Positions 1-6,368 of a stretch of 28,895 nt of DNA are shown piece by piece. The stretch comes from Methanomassiliicoccaceae archaeon (lineage in GTDB: Archaea; Thermoplasmatota; Thermoplasmata; Methanomassiliicoccales; Methanomethylophilaceae). Below the pieces are notes generated by a model. The model did no database searches. It was not told where the DNA came from and saw only the letters and a list, made by a program, of their open reading frames with translations. The DNA lies in contig WRKC01000101.1 in the NCBI GenBank assembly GCA_009778275.1, positions 1-28,895 on the forward strand, in the 5' to 3' direction. Within the stretch, counting starts at the first letter, position 1; each line of letters opens with the position of its first letter. The position numbers and the translations under genes were made by a program.

Positions 1-2
1 TA

Positions 3-944
3 GATTCTGTCAGAGATTCGACAGAAGGAAGGGATGTTGCCGTAGCGTTCTCCGGAGGATTGGATTCCGGGTTGATATCAGCTATCGCAAAGAGGTATGC
101 GAACTCGGTACATCTTTACACTTGCGGAACGGACAAAGCGCATGATGTCATTATGGCAGAGGACCTTTCCAAAAGGCTGGAACTCCCTTGGACGCATGCC
201 CGGATATCGAAAAGGAACATGGAACCTTTGATCAAAGAGATGATCTCCGCCACCGGCACCACGGACCCGTTCACGATATCATATGAATTACAGCTTTTCT
301 GCGTGTGCAGGGAAGCGAAAGAGGACGTGGTGATCACGGGGCAGGGTGCGGATGAATATTTCATGGGCTGCGCCAAATTCGTCGATCAGACGGACAAGGA
401 CTATGAGATGCAGAAGGATGCTGCCGCAGAGAGACTCATAAAGGTGTCCATCCCCTGCGAACTGGCGATCGCGAAGCATTTCGGCAAGAGTCTTCTGTAC
501 CCATATATGGCGGAGGAAGTGATATCGGAGATCCGGAGACTCGATCAGGGCGATCTGAGACCTCAGGATATGGATTCCCGAAAATCAGTCCTCAGAGATA
601 TCGCGGTGAACCTCGGACATCCCCACATTGCGGCGAGGAAGAAAAAGTCATCCCAGTATGGTTCCGAGACCACGAATATCATCCGCGCCTTATCCAGAGA
701 GAAAGGGATGTTCTACAATGAGTACATCGCATATCTGTGCGACGAGGTCCTCTCCGGAAAGCCGACGAAGAACAGAGGTTCCGTCATTAACGCACGCGTC
801 GATTCCATCATCAAAGTTGAAGCGGAGAATATCCTGAGTCAATTGAAGATCTCGCCCTCCGATGCCGTGGAGATGTTCTACCGTAAGATCATCGAGGACG
901 GCGGCATACAGTCAGTCGAGAAGCTCACGGAAAAGGACCTTTGA
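3..944 (+). CDS. Asparagine-synthase-like PP-loop protein with RelB/DinJ-like C-terminus (5' truncated)
   Basis: The reading frame is open from base 3 with no start, so the N-terminus lies outside the window. The PP-loop motif SGGLDS is at 51-68 and the second nucleotide-binding motif GQGADE at 339-356. A lysine-rich stretch, ARKKKSSQYGSE, follows as in AsnB C-terminal domains. Known family role: ATP-dependent adenylation and amidation of aspartate or related substrates. No glutaminase domain is visible, but it could lie upstream. The last ~45 residues before the tail (780-914) do not look like AsnB. They read as a ribbon-helix-helix antitoxin of the RelB/DinJ type: a short strand INARVD, a helix, then SPSDAVEMFYRKIIEDGGI. 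The frame is continuous, so this is a fusion in one polypeptide unless a sequencing error joined two genes. The exact substrate is unknown; true asparagine synthetase is not assured. Confidence 0.8.
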   Translation, partial: DSVRDSTEGRDVAVAFSGGLDSGLISAIAKRYANSVHLYTCGTDKAHDVIMAEDLSKRLELPWTHARISKRNMEPLIKEMISATGTTDPFTISYELQLFCVCREAKEDVVITGQGADEYFMGCAKFVDQTDKDYEMQKDAAAERLIKVSIPCELAIAKHFGKSLLYPYMAEEVISEIRRLDQGDLRPQDMDSRKSVLRDIAVNLGHPHIAARKKKSSQYGSETTNIIRALSREKGMFYNEYIAYLCDEVLSGKPTKNRGSVINARVDSIIKVEAENILSQLKISPSDAVEMFYRKIIEDGGIQSVEKLTEKDL

Positions 945-1066
945 AATATGAGGAGAAAGAGCAGATTGACCAACCCAGATTGACATATATTGGTAACCAG
1001 CAGTTCGAAAATGAGTTTCAGTAAAGCAGCATACAATGTTATTGAAAACTCCACCAAACGATTGAC

Positions 1067-1417
1067 TTATTTTGATCTAAGCTCTATGAGAATTGATTCA
1101 CATTCTTTCTTTAATATCGGAATATCTTTCACAATCACGTCCCACACTGCCGGTTGCTCCACTTTACCATAATTATGAGTCAGAATATCTCTGAACCTTG
1201 CGATGTTGATCCATTCAATCGTAGGATGTTTTGAAGTTATATCAGGAGATAGTCGTTTTACGATCTCGCCGACCTGAAGCAAAGAAAATGCGCAGCTTTG
1301 TTGAAACTGCGTATTGCACAGAAAATCCTCTTCGTCTGTGCCAAACATCATTACTGCTTCCTCGATATTATAACAGTATTGAATAATAGATTCAATGTGC
1401 GAAATGTCACGACTCAT
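1067..1417 (-). CDS. hepT: HepT-like HEPN toxin (DUF86 family RNase)
   Basis: A 116-residue all-helical protein of the HEPN/DUF86 family. The family's RNase motif R-x4-H-x-Y is present as RDILTHNY near residues 76-83. HEPN toxins of this type cleave RNA, and the partner nucleotidyltransferase neutralises them by adding AMP to the motif tyrosine. I chose the ATG at 1417 (MSRD), which overlaps the antitoxin's stop by 11 bases. An in-frame ATG at 1435 would add six residues and overlap by 29 bases. The gene follows mntA in the same transcript. Codon use is AT-rich compared with the neighbouring ribosomal genes, which suggests it was acquired. Nothing looks truncated. Confidence 0.9.
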   Translation of the reverse strand: MSRDISHIESIIQYCYNIEEAVMMFGTDEEDFLCNTQFQQSCAFSLLQVGEIVKRLSPDITSKHPTIEWINIARFRDILTHNYGKVEQPAVWDVIVKDIPILKKECESILIELRSK

Positions 1418-1724
1418 AGACCAGCCTTCTTTCATTAAGAACTTCCTTAGTAAAGTCCTTTGTTAATTGTGCTCCATCGGTTACTATATCAACCTTCTCG
1501 CCGAGTGCTTCCTCTAATTCTCTCAGCAATCCGCATATTTTTATCAGATTTTTTTTAGGTCCTAGCACAACATAAAAATCATAGTCGCTACCTTCGTGAC
1601 CTTCATTACGAGACCTCGATCCGAACAGATAGATGCTGTTAATATCATATCTTTCAGCTATAGGTGCAACTATCTCTCGCAATTCCTCGATGGAAAGGTC
1701 ACATTTCACGTCAGTTGCACCCAT
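1407..1724 (-). CDS. mntA: MntA-like minimal nucleotidyltransferase antitoxin
   Basis: A 105-residue minimal nucleotidyltransferase. The signature GS-x10-D-x-D is complete: GS at residues 35-36 and D47/D49 in SDYDF. A third acidic residue is available at D79 (VDIVTD). In characterised HepT/MntA modules this protein transfers AMP from ATP onto the toxin's tyrosine and so silences it. It sits first in the two-gene operon and overlaps hepT, which fits antitoxin-before-toxin translation coupling. The ATG at 1724 is used; no strong Shine-Dalgarno sequence is visible before it. Together with hepT it forms a complete, apparently intact module. Confidence 0.9.
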   Translation of the reverse strand: MGATDVKCDLSIEELREIVAPIAERYDINSIYLFGSRSRNEGHEGSDYDFYVVLGPKKNLIKICGLLRELEEALGEKVDIVTDGAQLTKDFTKEVLNERRLVYES

Positions 1725-1831
1725 GTATCATGTATGAACAAAATAGACTATAACGATTGTTATTCGATGATAATGCTTATTTCATCAGAGCACACTTAAT
1801 GTATTATTGGCCGTAAGGGAGGGGTAATAAA

Positions 1832-2086
1832 ATGGGAATTTGGGATTCGGAAGAACAGGAATATGCAGAGTCAATTCTCGAGTATATGAAAAAAATTGGT
1901 CCAGCTGGACGAGATATACTACGAAAAGAGTTAAAGACAGATAGGAGTGGTTTACTCGATCTTGAGAAAAAGCTTAGGGCAGTATACAAAGATAATGCAA
2001 AAACGATTAGCATTAGCAAACTTAGAGACCTTCACGCATTAGTAAAAGATATTTACAACGACCTAAGGAGTTTGGGAAAAATTTGA
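1832..2086 (+). CDS. Small charged helical protein, unknown function
   Basis: An 84-residue ORF preceded by a strong purine-rich ribosome-binding stretch (GGGAGGGG at about 1818-1825). The product is rich in Lys, Glu, Asp and Leu, has no cysteine pairs and no membrane segment, and looks entirely helical, possibly coiled coil. I do not recognise a family. It is divergent from mntA/hepT and ends about 100 bases from the tRNA-Pro 3' end. A minus-strand ORF covers much of the same interval (1804-2019) but has no comparable ribosome-binding site and a low-complexity Ser/Leu-rich translation. The accessory setting suggests a mobile-element or defence-associated passenger, but no function can be assigned. 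Confidence 0.6.
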   Translation: MGIWDSEEQEYAESILEYMKKIGPAGRDILRKELKTDRSGLLDLEKKLRAVYKDNAKTISISKLRDLHALVKDIYNDLRSLGKI

Positions 2087-2182
2087 CTTTTAATAAGTTT
2101 AATTTAGGGAAGAATGGCGTAAATGACTGCCATCGAGAAATGTCATTGATTCTTAAACTGACCTGCTGGCTAGAGAGTTAGG

Positions 2183-2255
2183 TGGGCCCGCCCAGATTTG
2201 AACTGGAGTTACTTGCACCCCAAGCAAGAAGGATACCAAGCTACCCCACGGGCCC
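2183..2255 (-). tRNA. tRNA-Pro (anticodon GGG)
   Basis: The reverse strand folds as a full cloverleaf of 73 nt. The 7-bp acceptor GGGCCCG pairs with CGGGCCC and the discriminator is A. The anticodon stem CTTGC/GCAAG closes the loop TTGGGGT, giving anticodon GGG (complement of 2219-2221). The T arm carries the loop TTCAAAT. No CCA is encoded (ACC-T follows). It lies 22 bases downstream of rpoN, so it is probably processed from the ribosomal-protein transcript. In several archaea a proline tRNA sits between rpoN and rpoK; here rpoK is not found after it. Confidence 0.95.
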
Positions 2256-2277
2256 ATAATTGGTTTTTTTAAATGGT

Positions 2278-2469
2278 TTATCCGAGAGGTGCTATCTCCC
2301 CGATGAGATCGGCGTGGGATACTATCATCCTGCGGCAGCAGTATCTCTCGAAACCGAGACTGTCCAGGACATCTTTGGGGTTCTCTCCCATCCCCACGCG
2401 TTTGACATACTCCGGGTACGCGCTTCCGACCACCTTTCCGCATGTGAAACATCTCACCGGTATTATCAT
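2278..2469 (-). CDS. rpoN: DNA-directed RNA polymerase subunit N (RPB10-like)
   Basis: A 63-residue protein with the zinc-binding pattern of the family: CFTCG near residues 7-11 and the paired cysteines of CCRRM near 44-48. RpoN is the archaeal counterpart of eukaryotic RPB10 and helps anchor the assembly platform of RNA polymerase. It starts 9 bases after rpsI, preceded by an AAGGTGAT Shine-Dalgarno sequence. Length and motif order are normal. It belongs to the conserved archaeal string rpl18e-rpl13-rps9-rpoN. The symbol follows archaeal usage and does not mean bacterial sigma-54. Confidence 0.97.
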   Translation of the reverse strand: MIIPVRCFTCGKVVGSAYPEYVKRVGMGENPKDVLDSLGFERYCCRRMIVSHADLIGEIAPLG

Positions 2470-2478
2470 GATATCACC

Positions 2479-2877
2479 TTAACGATATGACTTCTGCTTC
2501 TTGGCACGGGCACCGTGTCCGAGTGGGTTCTTCGGAAGTTTCCTTCTGTCATCATTGATGATGAGCGTCCTGTCGTATGCTCTGAACACCGCTTCCATCT
2601 CTTCGTCTTTGTAGAAGTCGACGAGCCCTCTTGCGATAGCGGTCCTTGCCGCCGCAGCCTGACCCATCACTCCTCCGCCGTTGACCAGAACGGCTATGTC
2701 CACCTTCGATGCCTTCTCCGGCACAAGACCCAGAGGCTCAAGGATCTTAAGCCTTGCCAGCTCAGGACCGTATGTGTCCAGCGGCACTTTGTTGATGGTC
2801 ACCCTGCCGGTACCCTCTTTAACGGTCGCCCTTGCGATCGCCGTCTTCCTTTTTCCGCTTGTATTTACGTGTTCCAT
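2479..2877 (-). CDS. rpsI: 30S ribosomal protein S9 (uS9)
   Basis: A 132-residue protein with the S9 signature region GGGVMGQAAAARTAIARGL and a basic C-terminal tail ending KKQKSYR, which reaches into the ribosomal P site in known structures. It starts 4 bases after rplM with a GAGATGATCT stretch acting as Shine-Dalgarno sequence. Length matches archaeal S9 proteins. It is part of the minus-strand ribosomal operon beginning at 3674. Confidence 0.98.
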   Translation of the reverse strand: MEHVNTSGKRKTAIARATVKEGTGRVTINKVPLDTYGPELARLKILEPLGLVPEKASKVDIAVLVNGGGVMGQAAAARTAIARGLVDFYKDEEMEAVFRAYDRTLIINDDRRKLPKNPLGHGARAKKQKSYR

Positions 2878-2881
2878 GAGA

Positions 2882-3310
2882 TCATCTCACGTTGGATCCC
2901 AGGAATTTTGATACGGCTCCCAGGGTTGTGTATTTGCCGGTGATCTCTCTGTCTGCCTCTTCTGGCCTCAGTTTCTCGCATGACTCGAACTGCTTCGGAG
3001 TTCCGACGTATACATGAAGTCTCCTGTATGCGTCCCTTCCGCTCGTTGTCTTCCAGGGGATCATGCCCCTTACGCAGCGCTTGAAAAGCAGATCCGCTCT
3101 GCGCGGATAGAACGGCCCTTTCCTCTTCGTCGTGTCTCCGCGGTCGACCTTCTCTTTGAAGTCTGCGAATACCACTTCCTTCTGGCCCGTTATCACGATG
3201 GCCTCCGCATTGAGAACGACCACCTCTTCTCCGTCCATGATCATCTCGGCGACATTGCTGGCAAGTCTGCCATGGATGAGTCCTTTTGCATCTATGACCG
3301 TGACCATCAT
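2882..3310 (-). CDS. rplM: 50S ribosomal protein L13 (uL13)
   Basis: A 142-residue archaeal L13. It begins with VTVIDAKGLIHGRLAS, typical of the family, and contains the conserved RGMIPWKT segment. A GAGGTGAT Shine-Dalgarno sequence overlaps the end of rpl18e. Two adjacent ATG codons (3310 and 3307) are possible starts and differ by one residue; the second has better spacing. The gene is separated by one base from rpl18e and 4 bases from rpsI, so the genes are almost certainly cotranscribed. Confidence 0.98.
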   Translation of the reverse strand: MMVTVIDAKGLIHGRLASNVAEMIMDGEEVVVLNAEAIVITGQKEVVFADFKEKVDRGDTTKRKGPFYPRRADLLFKRCVRGMIPWKTTSGRDAYRRLHVYVGTPKQFESCEKLRPEEADREITGKYTTLGAVSKFLGSNVR

Positions 3311-3311
3311 A

Positions 3312-3674
3312 TCACCTCATGATCCTCACGCCGGAGCCGTTCGGATTCGCTTCCATGAGCTCCTTTATCGTCATCGTCTTTCCTCCGGCGGCGGTTATAC
3401 CTGCTGCCGCAGCATCCGAGAAACTGTATGCTGCCACTGTTATTTTCTTTGTTACGCTTCCTGCGGCGAGAACTTTTCCGGGAACGATTATCGTTTCCCC
3501 TTCCTTCGCATACCTTTCAAGTTTGCTGAGGTTCGCTTCGGCCCAGTTCCTTCTCGGTTTCTCAAGCCTAAGCGCTATGTCTCGCCAGATAGCGGCCTCG
3601 TTCTCCCTTGTCTTTGCCTTGAGTTCTGATATCAAGGCAACGAGCTGGGGATTCGTTTTGAAGCTCTCACTCAT
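3312..3674 (-). CDS. rpl18e: 50S ribosomal protein L18e (eL18)
   Basis: A 120-residue protein of the archaeal/eukaryotic L18e family, homologous to bacterial L15. Recognisable features are the N-terminal TNPQLVALISELKAK, the central PGKVLAAGSVTKKITVAA segment and a C-terminal Gly-Ser-Gly-rich end. It is the first gene of the minus-strand operon rpl18e-rplM-rpsI-rpoN-tRNA-Pro. A TATA element at 3719-3729 would give a leader of roughly 25 bases. The protein has no bacterial counterpart of this type, which supports an archaeal genome. Confidence 0.97.
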   Translation of the reverse strand: MSESFKTNPQLVALISELKAKTRENEAAIWRDIALRLEKPRRNWAEANLSKLERYAKEGETIIVPGKVLAAGSVTKKITVAAYSFSDAAAAGITAAGGKTMTIKELMEANPNGSGVRIMR

Positions 3675-3718
3675 TTTCTGACTCTCCCGACATTGGGTAA
3701 CCGTCGTATGGGGAAGTT

Positions 3719-3729
3719 GTTTATAAAAC
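3719..3729 (-). promoter_or_regulatory. TATA box for the ribosomal-protein operon
   Basis: On the minus strand the sequence reads GTTTTATAAAC, a good archaeal TATA element. With the usual ~26-base spacing, transcription would start near 3698, about 24 bases before the rpl18e ATG at 3674. No transcript evidence is available. Confidence 0.65.
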
Positions 3730-3766
3730 TATCCTGATGCTTTTACTCGGTTGCGCTTGCGTGCGC

Positions 3767-3780
3767 ATATATTTAATACA
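3767..3780 (+). promoter_or_regulatory. TATA box for the TIM-barrel gene
   Basis: The sequence CATATATTTAATAC is AT-rich within a GC-rich context and fits an archaeal TATA box. A start about 26 bases downstream of its centre falls near 3799, just before the ATG at 3804. This argues for the later ATG and a nearly leaderless message. Confidence 0.6.
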
Positions 3781-3803
3781 GCCTGACATTAATGGGTCAC
3801 ATC

Positions 3804-4844
3804 ATGATAAGGTTCGGACCCGCCGGAATACCGCTGTCCTGCAAAGGACGGACGCTCAAAGATGGAATCGAGGATGTACATAACCTAAGCCTTAACACTC
3901 TCGGGATCCAGATGGTGAGGGCGGGTGTGGACGGAAGATACCCCAACGAAGAGGAGGTCGGCATCAGGATCAGAGATGTCAAAGATATCTTCGTTGTGGA
4001 GCTTGAAAGGGACGGCGAGCTGATATCGAACCCAGAGACCATCATCGAGGAGGAAGACCTTCTTATCTATATGCCGTCGGGAATAACCTGCAGTTTCGGC
4101 GAACTCCACGAAATAGGGGATGTCGCGAAGAGGCTGGATGTCAGCATATCGCTCCATACCCCATACTACATGGACCTCGGTTCGAACAACGAACTGACCG
4201 AGTCATGCATGGACAGCATCAGAAGGGCCGCGACGATCATGAACGCCCTTGACGGCGAAATAGTCGTCACGAACTTGGGCCTTTATACCCGAAAGCTCCC
4301 TGATGAGGAGATCGATGCCAACATCGAAGAGAATGTCGCAGCTATAATGGGCTGGTGGAAAGACAACAAGATACGCCTGAAGCTCGGCGTGGAGATAACC
4401 GGCCACCAATCCGTATACGGCTCTCTGGAGCAGGTATTGGACCTCTGCGATTCCGTTGACGGGATCGTCCCCGCGGTAAATTTCCCGCACTACCATTCCA
4501 GGACCAATGGGTCCCTTGTCGAAGCGGAGGATTTCCTTGATCTGCTGCAACAGGTGGAACCATATTGCAAAGGCAAGATCCAAACCGCCTTTGCGGGCGT
4601 TGAGTACTACGAAGGCAACGAAAGGAGGCTCACTCCGATAAAGAAGGGGGATCTGAAATTCGAACCTTTGGCTGAAGCGCTGTGCGACCTCGGCTCGGAG
4701 GTGACGATAATATCCTCATCGCCTCTGCTGGAACATGATGCTATGTACATGAGGATCATCAACGAAAGAGTGATGAGCAAAAGGGTCGCAAAGGCACTGA
4801 AAGAGAAAAGGAAGGCGGAGTTGGCCGCTGCCGCAGAGGAATGA
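3804..4844 (+). CDS. Endonuclease IV-like TIM barrel with degenerate metal site
   Basis: The start MIRFGPAGIP is the usual beginning of archaeal endonuclease IV/xylose-isomerase-like TIM barrels. An upstream in-frame ATG at 3792 is less likely given the TATA box. Kept features are the first-shell histidine of SLHTPYYMDL (H118), the glutamate of VEITG (E197) and H229/H231 of NFPHYHSR. Against the archaeal family pattern as I know it, five other ligand positions are changed: HPG-type His to N157, Asp to N226, His of HFSG to A262, the later His to L276, and the Glu of CESP to S305. At 346 residues it also exceeds the usual ~280, with extra sequence around residues 48-95. It may therefore be a non-nuclease paralogue or a sugar-binding or isomerase-like protein. 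It precedes hexuloisomerase in an operon. Confidence 0.75.
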   Translation: MIRFGPAGIPLSCKGRTLKDGIEDVHNLSLNTLGIQMVRAGVDGRYPNEEEVGIRIRDVKDIFVVELERDGELISNPETIIEEEDLLIYMPSGITCSFGELHEIGDVAKRLDVSISLHTPYYMDLGSNNELTESCMDSIRRAATIMNALDGEIVVTNLGLYTRKLPDEEIDANIEENVAAIMGWWKDNKIRLKLGVEITGHQSVYGSLEQVLDLCDSVDGIVPAVNFPHYHSRTNGSLVEAEDFLDLLQQVEPYCKGKIQTAFAGVEYYEGNERRLTPIKKGDLKFEPLAEALCDLGSEVTIISSSPLLEHDAMYMRIINERVMSKRVAKALKEKRKAELAAAAEE

Positions 4845-4860
4845 GCCCTTGCGGGAGACA

Positions 4861-5388
4861 ATGGATTATCTGAAAGAACGCTGCAAGACGGTCGTTTACT
4901 CCATACCCGAAAAGGATTGGGAAACCCTCATCGACCTGATCATCTCAAAGGAAAAGATATTCGTGTACGGATCCGGCAGATCCGGTCTCATCGGACAACT
5001 GTTCTCGGTCAGGCTGGTCCAGATAGGACTGAAGGTACATTTTGTCGGAGATATGACAACTCCTATCATAAGCAAGAATGACCTTACCATCCTGGTCTCC
5101 AATACCGGCCAGACAACCTCGGTCGTTCAGACGGCGGAGATAGCCAGACGCATCGGCTCTCACGTTGTTTCGCTGACGTCGACGCCGTCAAGCAAGCTTG
5201 CGGCGGCCTCGGACACCGTGATCACACTCAAACTGGAGAAAGATGAGAAAGATTCGGAATTGGCTCCGCTGGGGACCATCTTTGAGGATACGGTGCTTTT
5301 CTTCTTTGACTGCATCATACCCGACCTGATGAAGAGACTCAACGTCACCGAAAAGGACATGCGTAAAAAACACGCCATCTGGGTATGA
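4861..5388 (+). CDS. hxlB: 6-phospho-3-hexuloisomerase (SIS domain)
   Basis: A 175-residue single SIS-domain protein. The phosphosugar-binding GSGRSG loop, the ELAPLGTIFE segment and a C-terminal histidine (KHAIWV) match archaeal PHI proteins. PHI interconverts 3-hexulose 6-phosphate and fructose 6-phosphate in the ribulose monophosphate route, which archaea use to make ribulose 5-phosphate. The ATG at 4861 is preferred; a TTG at 4849 would add four residues. The usual partner, hexulose-6-phosphate synthase, is absent from the window. The family loop I recall as SGSGET reads SNTGQT here, so the acidic residue is replaced by Gln. It is cotranscribed with the degenerate TIM-barrel gene 16 bases upstream. 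Confidence 0.88.
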   Translation: MDYLKERCKTVVYSIPEKDWETLIDLIISKEKIFVYGSGRSGLIGQLFSVRLVQIGLKVHFVGDMTTPIISKNDLTILVSNTGQTTSVVQTAEIARRIGSHVVSLTSTPSSKLAAASDTVITLKLEKDEKDSELAPLGTIFEDTVLFFFDCIIPDLMKRLNVTEKDMRKKHAIWV

Positions 5389-5889
5389 TCAGGTCAGGAT
5401 TATCATCGGAACCTTTTTCGGTCCGTCCCTTCCGCAGGAGAATGCCGCAAGGGTGGAGTCCGACGGATCTATGACAATGGCAAACCCCGTATCGTCACCG
5501 AATATACCGACGTGCGTCCGGATGTCCACATCGGAAAGATAACACCCTATGCCGAGGTGCGAATGATACCACCCTACGACGGCATCCCCCTTGCACCTAT
5601 CGATGGTGACAAAAAGTTCCTCCATGTTCTCCTTCCTGAATCTGACGCTTGCCTCGTCCGCATCGAGACCTGACGTCGCGACATCTAAGACCTTCACGTA
5701 TGTCCCTTCTCCGTCTTTCAGAATATGGCCGATCATGAGGCCCATTACCTCTTTGTTCTCACGGTACCCTCTCTCCGAATGGTCCGCCATGGACGCTATG
5801 ACATCCTCGCTGACATATAGCGAGACATCTTTCACCGGCCTTTCTTTGAAGTCGATCTCCGGTATGTCGGCCGAGATTATCTTAGGCAT
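5389..5889 (-). CDS. JAMM/MPN+ metalloprotease, Rpn11/CSN5-like deubiquitinase
   Basis: A 166-residue stand-alone MPN domain with a complete JAMM zinc site: E47 (KEVMG), H109 and H111 (GWYHSH), S119 and D122 (LSDVD). The stretch VVGWYHSHLGIGCYLSDVD, including C116, is very close to Rpn11 and CSN5, closer than to typical short archaeal JAMM proteases. Such enzymes cut isopeptide or peptide bonds after the Ubl diglycine. It is the last gene of E1-Ubl-E2-JAMM; its ATG lies inside the E2 stop region (8-base overlap), and a GTG at 5898 is an alternative start. It ends against the PHI gene with no gap. Expected roles are removing the final Asn from the Ubl and deconjugating it. No transmembrane segment or extra domain is present. 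Confidence 0.93.
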   Translation of the reverse strand: MPKIISADIPEIDFKERPVKDVSLYVSEDVIASMADHSERGYRENKEVMGLMIGHILKDGEGTYVKVLDVATSGLDADEASVRFRKENMEELFVTIDRCKGDAVVGWYHSHLGIGCYLSDVDIRTHVGIFGDDTGFAIVIDPSDSTLAAFSCGRDGPKKVPMIILT

Positions 5890-6367
5890 CGCGCCCACCG
5901 TACCTTACCCTGACCTCGAACCTGGGCTTGTTCTCCACATACCATCTTGCGGCCTCCATGCAGGAGTCCGTGCCGTACGGATTCATCGGGTTCGGGTCCG
6001 ATATCAGCTGCTCCACGCCTTTCACGAAGGATAGTAGCGACGACCCAAACGACCAGTTCTCCAGCGTCCTGACGCAAACGAACCCGCCGTCCCGCGGCAT
6101 CATTATGTTCGGATGGAAGATCGGGGTCATCCACTTCGCCCTCGGCCTTTCATAGGGATATTCCTCCGACACGATGATGGTGAATACATGCTCGTTCCCC
6201 ATCTCATCCTTGGATATCCTCGCCTGCGCGTTCTTCAGCGCGATGCTTATCTCAATGGGGAACCCGGCCTTCTCTGGCACCGCCTGTATCTTAAGACCCA
6301 GATAAGTGTTCAGACCGAGGATCTCGTTGTTGATCCTCTTTATCAGCACCGGCCTTACAAGGCCCAT
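5882..6367 (-). CDS. E2-like ubiquitin-conjugating enzyme (UBC fold)
   Basis: A 161-residue protein with the UBC landmarks in order: an N-terminal helix, the YPYERP segment (residues 70-75), TPIFHPNI with HPN at 85-87, a candidate catalytic cysteine C98 in GFVCVRTL, the tryptophan of NWSFGSSLLS, and SDPNPMNPYG (123-131), which matches the PNP segment after the active site in eukaryotic E2s. The C-terminal helix holds a second cysteine, C136. The spacing from HPN to Cys is about three residues longer than in canonical E2s. Role by homology: accepts the activated Ubl from the E1 as a thioester and passes it to an amine. It begins one base after the Ubl stop and overlaps the JAMM gene. E2 proteins are rare in archaea. 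Confidence 0.92.
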   Translation of the reverse strand: MGLVRPVLIKRINNEILGLNTYLGLKIQAVPEKAGFPIEISIALKNAQARISKDEMGNEHVFTIIVSEEYPYERPRAKWMTPIFHPNIMMPRDGGFVCVRTLENWSFGSSLLSFVKGVEQLISDPNPMNPYGTDSCMEAARWYVENKPRFEVRVRYGGRDA

Positions 6368-6368
6368 T

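Larger units (their letters stand above)
945..2182. other. AT-rich accessory block next to the tRNA-Pro 3' end
   Basis: By eye this stretch is clearly richer in A and T, and in AT-rich codons, than the ribosomal and biosynthetic genes around it. It holds a HepT/MntA toxin-antitoxin pair on the minus strand, a small plus-strand orphan gene, and short non-coding gaps (945-1066, 1725-1831, 2087-2182) in which I see no other gene. It lies directly beyond the 3' end of tRNA-Pro, a usual integration position. No integrase and no convincing duplicated tRNA end is visible, so acquisition by transfer is inference. Confidence 0.45.

Noticed and set aside
974..982. Short match to the tRNA-Pro T arm as a possible attachment site
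   Set aside because: Only about nine bases match (CCCAGATTG versus CCCAGATTTG), which is expected by chance and too short for an att repeat.
2264..2270. Run of seven T as a terminator
   Set aside because: It lies on the plus strand, between rpoN and tRNA-Pro, which are both on the minus strand. In the direction of transcription it is a run of A and cannot serve as an oligo-T terminator.
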